64,000 nt of DNA. Source: Bdellovibrio sp. BCCA (GTDB lineage: Bacteria > Bdellovibrionota > Bdellovibrionia > Bdellovibrionales > Bdellovibrionaceae). Made by a program: the position numbers and the translations under genes. A model generated the notes under the pieces. That model worked only from the letters and a program-made list of their open reading frames with translations. It had not been told where the DNA came from and searched no databases. The stretch lies in assembly GCF_037996825.1 (NCBI RefSeq), contig NZ_JBBNAC010000001.1, positions 1,798,001 to 1,862,000 on the forward strand, read 5' to 3'. Shown here piece after piece: positions 61,015-64,000 of the stretch (its first letter is position 1; each line of letters begins with the position of its first letter).

Positions 61015-62052
61015 TTATTCAAAATCCCGGAAGTAAGAAAGCGAGATCGAAGCATAACTGCTAAATTCACTTTTTTCTTCAAACTCAGGTGACACTGTGA
61101 CAAAGCGCCAAGAGTAACTCCAGTGAGAGATCTGCACGGCATAACCCACTTCAGTTTCCGCCGTGAAGGGATATTTTTTAACTCGATGGCTTTCACGAAA
61201 AGTGTTTCCGTCTAAGAAAATATTTCGAGCAATGGCATTTCCACGAATGCCGGCAAAGCCATACACACGCCAAGGAATATGATGAGGCTTGCCATCAAAA
61301 TTCACAATAGCATCACCGTCGGCGGAAGAAAGGCGGGAAGGACCAAAGTCATCGGGAAGACGGACGCCCACGCGAGCTATAGCGCCGATATGACCGGCGA
61401 CAAGAACGTTGCCAAAAGAAGCTCCCCCGTAAGGAATAAAATCAAAACTTCGTCCTGATTCGTTTTCTAATTCAAAGAAACGAATTTTTTGAAAGTAGGA
61501 AGCTTGCAAAGTCGGCTCGGTAGAAAGCTGATTCTTCCACCCCTTTGCGTCTGGAACATTGATCATATCGTGAAAACTATTTTGTACTTTTTCGCCCATG
61601 GCTTCAGGGCCGATCATGCCGATATCTAACTCCAAAGAATGACTGTGTGTTGGCGTTTTAAAGTTCGCCGTAAAACCTAAATAGAGCCAACCCGCATAAG
61701 GACGATCGTTCTTAATAAGCTCCGTTGTGTTCTTGTTGTTAGGAGTGTAAATTTGTTGAGCTAAAGAAATACCGAAGTTTGTCGTGGATTTATTAAATTC
61801 TTTATTCAGTCGCTCCGACCAACCTGTTAGAGGCGGAATCCACCCAGGAATTTTGTTTTCCGCATACACGTAAGAAAAACGAATTCCATTGGTATAACCT
61901 TGATCTGAGTTAGGACCACCCAAGCGACGGGTGTCGTTCTCAACGTAAACGGTGAAAGACTCTCCATGAGGTTTTACTGTTTCCGTCGCGTTTGGAGCTT
62001 GTCCAAAAGTTTTTAGCGAAATCAGAAACAGGAAAAGAAAAATCTTTTTCAT
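61015..62052 (-). CDS. lpxR: LpxR-like outer-membrane lipid A deacylase
   Basis: 345 residues with signal peptide MKKIFLFLFLISLKTFG. LpxR removes the 3'-acyloxyacyl chain of lipid A in the outer membrane. Motifs match: VENDTRR with Asn39 and Asp40, QGYTNGIRFS, RPYAGWLYLGF, ELDIGMIGPE and QNSFHDMI with His161, the residues that bind calcium and act in catalysis. Barrel strands and a C-terminal aromatic end (SLSYFRDFE) follow. The ATG is three bases after the stop of the upstream pseudouridine synthase. It could act on its own LPS or on prey outer membrane. Confidence 0.85.
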   Translation of the reverse strand: MKKIFLFLFLISLKTFGQAPNATETVKPHGESFTVYVENDTRRLGGPNSDQGYTNGIRFSYVYAENKIPGWIPPLTGWSERLNKEFNKSTTNFGISLAQQIYTPNNKNTTELIKNDRPYAGWLYLGFTANFKTPTHSHSLELDIGMIGPEAMGEKVQNSFHDMINVPDAKGWKNQLSTEPTLQASYFQKIRFFELENESGRSFDFIPYGGASFGNVLVAGHIGAIARVGVRLPDDFGPSRLSSADGDAIVNFDGKPHHIPWRVYGFAGIRGNAIARNIFLDGNTFRESHRVKKYPFTAETEVGYAVQISHWSYSWRFVTVSPEFEEKSEFSSYASISLSYFRDFE

Positions 62053-62055
62053 AGA

Positions 62056-62790
62056 TTAATCAAGTGTCTCGTCATCTTCCAGAAAGCGCCATTTACCTTC
62101 TGGCAATTGACCCAAGCGAAGTTTCCCGATGCGCACGCGTTTTAATCCGGTCACTTTAAGTCCGACAGCTTCACACATGCGACGGATCTGACGTTTTTTT
62201 CCTTCACGTAAAATAAAGCGCAATTGGTCTTGATTGAGCCATTCCACTTTCGCAGGCTTTAAGGCTTTTCCATCTAAAGAAAGCCCATGATTGAGCAGCT
62301 TTAATTTGTCGTCAGGCAAAGTGCCTTGCACACGCACGATGTATTCTTTTTCCAGTTTGGTTTCTTCACCGATGATTTTTTTGGCAATACGACCGTCTTG
62401 CGTGAAAAGCAAAAGACCTTGAGAGTCGATATCCAAACGCCCGGCGACAGCCAATCCTTGAAAGTGTTCCTGACGTAAACGCTGTTTGGAATCGCCAAAC
62501 TGATTTTCTGGCGTGATCAGTTTGATCGCAGGCTGATAGGGTGGTTCAGGTTGCGCTGACACGTAACCAATCGGTTTGTTCAAAATAATCGTCGCTAAAC
62601 GCTTTTGTTTTTTTAAAGCTTCCGCTTCCAAGGTGATTTTAACGTTGGGATCTACTTTTGTTCCCAATTGATCAATTTTAATACCGTCAACAAGAACAAG
62701 ACCCTTAGCAATGTATTCATCCGCTTCACGACGGGAACAAATGCCTCTTTCAGCCATGAGTTTTGATAAACGTACTTTTTCTTCGCTCAT
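62056..62790 (-). CDS. rRNA pseudouridine synthase (RsuA/RluB/RluF family)
   Basis: 244 residues from the ATG at 62790; GGAG lies eight bases upstream inside the previous gene. N-terminal S4 RNA-binding domain ([25 protein letters not shown]), then the catalytic motif [17 protein letters not shown] with the conserved aspartate, and [16 protein letters not shown]. This is the RsuA/RluB/RluE/RluF branch, which modifies 16S or 23S rRNA. The exact target cannot be read. The start overlaps the PTPS-like gene stop (ATGA) by four bases; lpxR follows after three bases. Confidence 0.92.
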   Translation of the reverse strand: MSEEKVRLSKLMAERGICSRREADEYIAKGLVLVDGIKIDQLGTKVDPNVKITLEAEALKKQKRLATIILNKPIGYVSAQPEPPYQPAIKLITPENQFGDSKQRLRQEHFQGLAVAGRLDIDSQGLLLFTQDGRIAKKIIGEETKLEKEYIVRVQGTLPDDKLKLLNHGLSLDGKALKPAKVEWLNQDQLRFILREGKKRQIRRMCEAVGLKVTGLKRVRIGKLRLGQLPEGKWRFLEDDETLD

Positions 62791-63176
62791 AGGCGGATCT
62801 CCGTCCAAAGAGTGTCCATTTCATAAAGCTTGATATAAGAAAGATCTTTTTCTGAAACAGATGATTTTAATTTGTCTAAAAAATAAAGTGCGATGTTTTC
62901 CGTAGTCGGAACTTTGTCTTTAAACTCTGGAATCACAAAATTAAGATGTTCGTGATCCAAGCGCGTCGTCAGTTGAGTTAAAAGATTTTGGTATTCTGAT
63001 CTTCTAGAAAGTTCTTGAGAGTTATGAAGAACAAAACCGACTTCCAGAGTGTAGTTGTGTCCATGGCCGTACTGTGTGTAGCAACGGCCAAAAGTATTCT
63101 CGTTTTGAGTTTTATCCCAAAGAGGCTGAGCATAAAAATGAGCGCTGCTAAATGAGCTTTTTAAAGTCAGAATCAT
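62787..63176 (-). CDS. 6-pyruvoyl-tetrahydropterin synthase/QueD family protein
   Basis: 129 residues. Zinc ligands are His13 (FSSAHF), His38 and His40 (YGHGHNY); the catalytic cysteine is Cys32, then LDHEHLN with Asp74 and His75, PTTEN at 90-94 and Glu119 in YEMD. The Cys-to-His spacing ([14 protein letters not shown]) equals that of animal PTPS (FGKCNNPNGHGHNY), while QueD usually has CxxxHGH. That favours a pyruvoyl-tetrahydropterin-type enzyme, though bacterial members can be promiscuous. The start overlaps the SDR stop by four bases (ATGA). An SDR beside PTPS recalls sepiapterin reductase. Confidence 0.85.
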   Translation of the reverse strand: MILTLKSSFSSAHFYAQPLWDKTQNENTFGRCYTQYGHGHNYTLEVGFVLHNSQELSRRSEYQNLLTQLTTRLDHEHLNFVIPEFKDKVPTTENIALYFLDKLKSSVSEKDLSYIKLYEMDTLWTEIRL

Positions 63177-63919
63177 GTGAGGCTGATTCCTCCATCCACA
63201 GTCAGGATAGCTCCCGTTGTCCAGCTTGAAAGATCCGAACCCAGGAAGTAAGCCGCTTTCGCGACGTCTTCAGGTGTACCAATCCGCCCTAGAGGTTGCA
63301 GCGATTTCATTTTATCTAAAGCCGCCGCTTTTTTGTCGGCGTCTAAACTATGGAAACCATGAATGGGTGTGTCGACAATTCCAGGGCACACACAGTTTGC
63401 ACGAATTTTAAAAGGTCCACCTTCAAGAGCCAGACACTGAGTCCAGTTTACCATCGCCGCTTTGCTGGCAGAGTAAGAAGAGGTTGGTCCCGCAGGGCGA
63501 AGTCCAAGCGTGGAAGAAATATTCACAATGCTTCCGCCGCCTTGCTCTTTAAAGTAAGGAAAAAAAGCACGGGCAATACGCACAGGTCCTAAGAGATTTA
63601 CTTCAAACTGTTTCATCCAAATCTCGTCAGTGCCTTCTTCCGTGGAATGCGTTTGATAAATTCCGGCGTTGTTCACAACGACTTCAATACGATGGATTTT
63701 TGCGGTGAGCATTTCATCAAGGCGTTTGTTCAAGGCTGTGACATCGGTGACATCACAAGAGACAATCGAAGCACCGCTACGGCACTTGGCTGCGACTTCT
63801 TGCAGACGTTCTTTATTGCGAGCCATGAGGTAAACGAAATAGCCGTTTTTAGCGTATTCAATAGCTGTCGCAGCACCGATCCCGCTACTAGCTCCGGTAA
63901 TTAAAGCGGCTTTCTTCAT
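63173..63919 (-). CDS. Short-chain dehydrogenase/reductase
   Basis: 248 residues, the classical SDR length. Cofactor loop TGASSGIG at 8-15; the basic residue in LMARNKERL after strand 2 suggests NADPH; NNAG at 83-86; catalytic Ser135, Tyr149 and Lys153 in NISSTLG and SYSASKAAM; GIVDTP and a C-terminal GAILTVDGG. The ATG has GGGGAT upstream. It heads an operon in which all genes overlap or nearly touch: SDR, PTPS-like, pseudouridine synthase, lpxR. Position next to a PTPS suggests a pterin reductase, but many SDRs would look the same. Confidence 0.9.
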   Translation of the reverse strand: MKKAALITGASSGIGAATAIEYAKNGYFVYLMARNKERLQEVAAKCRSGASIVSCDVTDVTALNKRLDEMLTAKIHRIEVVVNNAGIYQTHSTEEGTDEIWMKQFEVNLLGPVRIARAFFPYFKEQGGGSIVNISSTLGLRPAGPTSSYSASKAAMVNWTQCLALEGGPFKIRANCVCPGIVDTPIHGFHSLDADKKAAALDKMKSLQPLGRIGTPEDVAKAAYFLGSDLSSWTTGAILTVDGGISLT

Positions 63920-64000
63920 GGCACATCCCCTGTGGTTAAACTGGACTTATACTAGCAAAGGCGGGGACCGAAGAGAAGTCATGTCCATGCGCGAAGCGTT

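Noticed and set aside
63981-64000. Possible plus-strand gene start at the right edge (ATGTCCATGCGC)
   Set aside because: Only seven codons are visible and the ribosome binding site is weak, so it cannot be supported.
1-64000. tRNA, rRNA, CRISPR, insertion sequences, prophage
   Set aside because: Intergenic spaces are short and I saw no cloverleaf with CCA, no spaced identical repeats, no transposase or integrase, and no terminal repeats.

Overview
The window looks like a chromosomal segment of a Bdellovibrio-type predatory bacterium (Bdellovibrionota). The evidence is a TIGR02147-family regulator, several lipoproteins with the signature FQNC, many small exported proteins, a murein-recycling gene set, and gene orders I associate with Bdellovibrio. 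It is a dense coding region with no gap over 300 bases. I saw no tRNA or rRNA gene, CRISPR array, insertion sequence or prophage. The gene content is mostly core, with lineage-specific exported proteins in between.

Layout. 0-5.5 kb: a TIGR02147 regulator, then a MarR repressor divergent from a tolC-hlyD-MFS tripartite efflux operon. 5.7-8.6 kb: glyoxylate shunt (aceB and aceA, overlapping by 59 bases). 8.6-15.6 kb: pgsA with a possible small membrane protein, ybgC-glpX, a zinc-ribbon protein, an MDR oxidoreductase, a RatA-like protein, an aldehyde dehydrogenase and tilS. 15.7-21.5 kb: ftsH, then the c-di-AMP and envelope operon cdaA-cdaR-glmM-pdxJ-tsaE. 21.5-25.9 kb (minus strand): an exported thermonuclease, an exported unknown protein, an exported protein-arginine-deiminase-like enzyme and a proline-rich protein. 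26.1-34.0 kb: cysteine desulfurase, mnmA, mtaB, rnc, era, der and an NSS transporter, almost all with overlapping ends. 34.0-35.4 kb (minus): an outer-membrane barrel and a glutathione-peroxidase-like protein. 35.6-41.6 kb: an orphan dinucleotide-binding protein, purB, then LD-carboxypeptidase, a beta-lactamase-fold hydrolase and mpl. 41.9-47.1 kb: a four-gene exported cytochrome, lipoprotein and DUF1501-like operon. 47.3-52.1 kb: mutS and glnD. 52.1-56.8 kb: small exported proteins, an App1-type phosphatase, a cysteine-cluster protein, sufE and a trypsin-fold protease. 57-64 kb: a CoA-transferase, yebC, a DUF455 protein, and a minus-strand operon of SDR, PTPS-like protein, pseudouridine synthase and lpxR.

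How the genes work together. The ldcA-hydrolase-mpl set would return murein tripeptide to UDP-MurNAc. Cysteine desulfurase and MnmA, with MtaB and TilS, serve tRNA modification. CdaA and CdaR beside GlmM link c-di-AMP to wall precursor supply. LpxR, the App1-like phosphatase, the thermonuclease, the protease and the deiminase-like protein form an export set aimed at envelope, lipid, nucleic acid and protein.

The most unusual item is the 553-residue exported protein at 22766-24427. It carries the sequence landmarks of the animal PAD catalytic domain, including the Asp, His, Asp and Cys active-site set, and is translationally coupled to a second exported protein of unknown function. Second is the SDR plus animal-type PTPS pair, which could make a biopterin-like cofactor. 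Third is a set of leader hairpins that place the ribosome binding site in a stem or loop.
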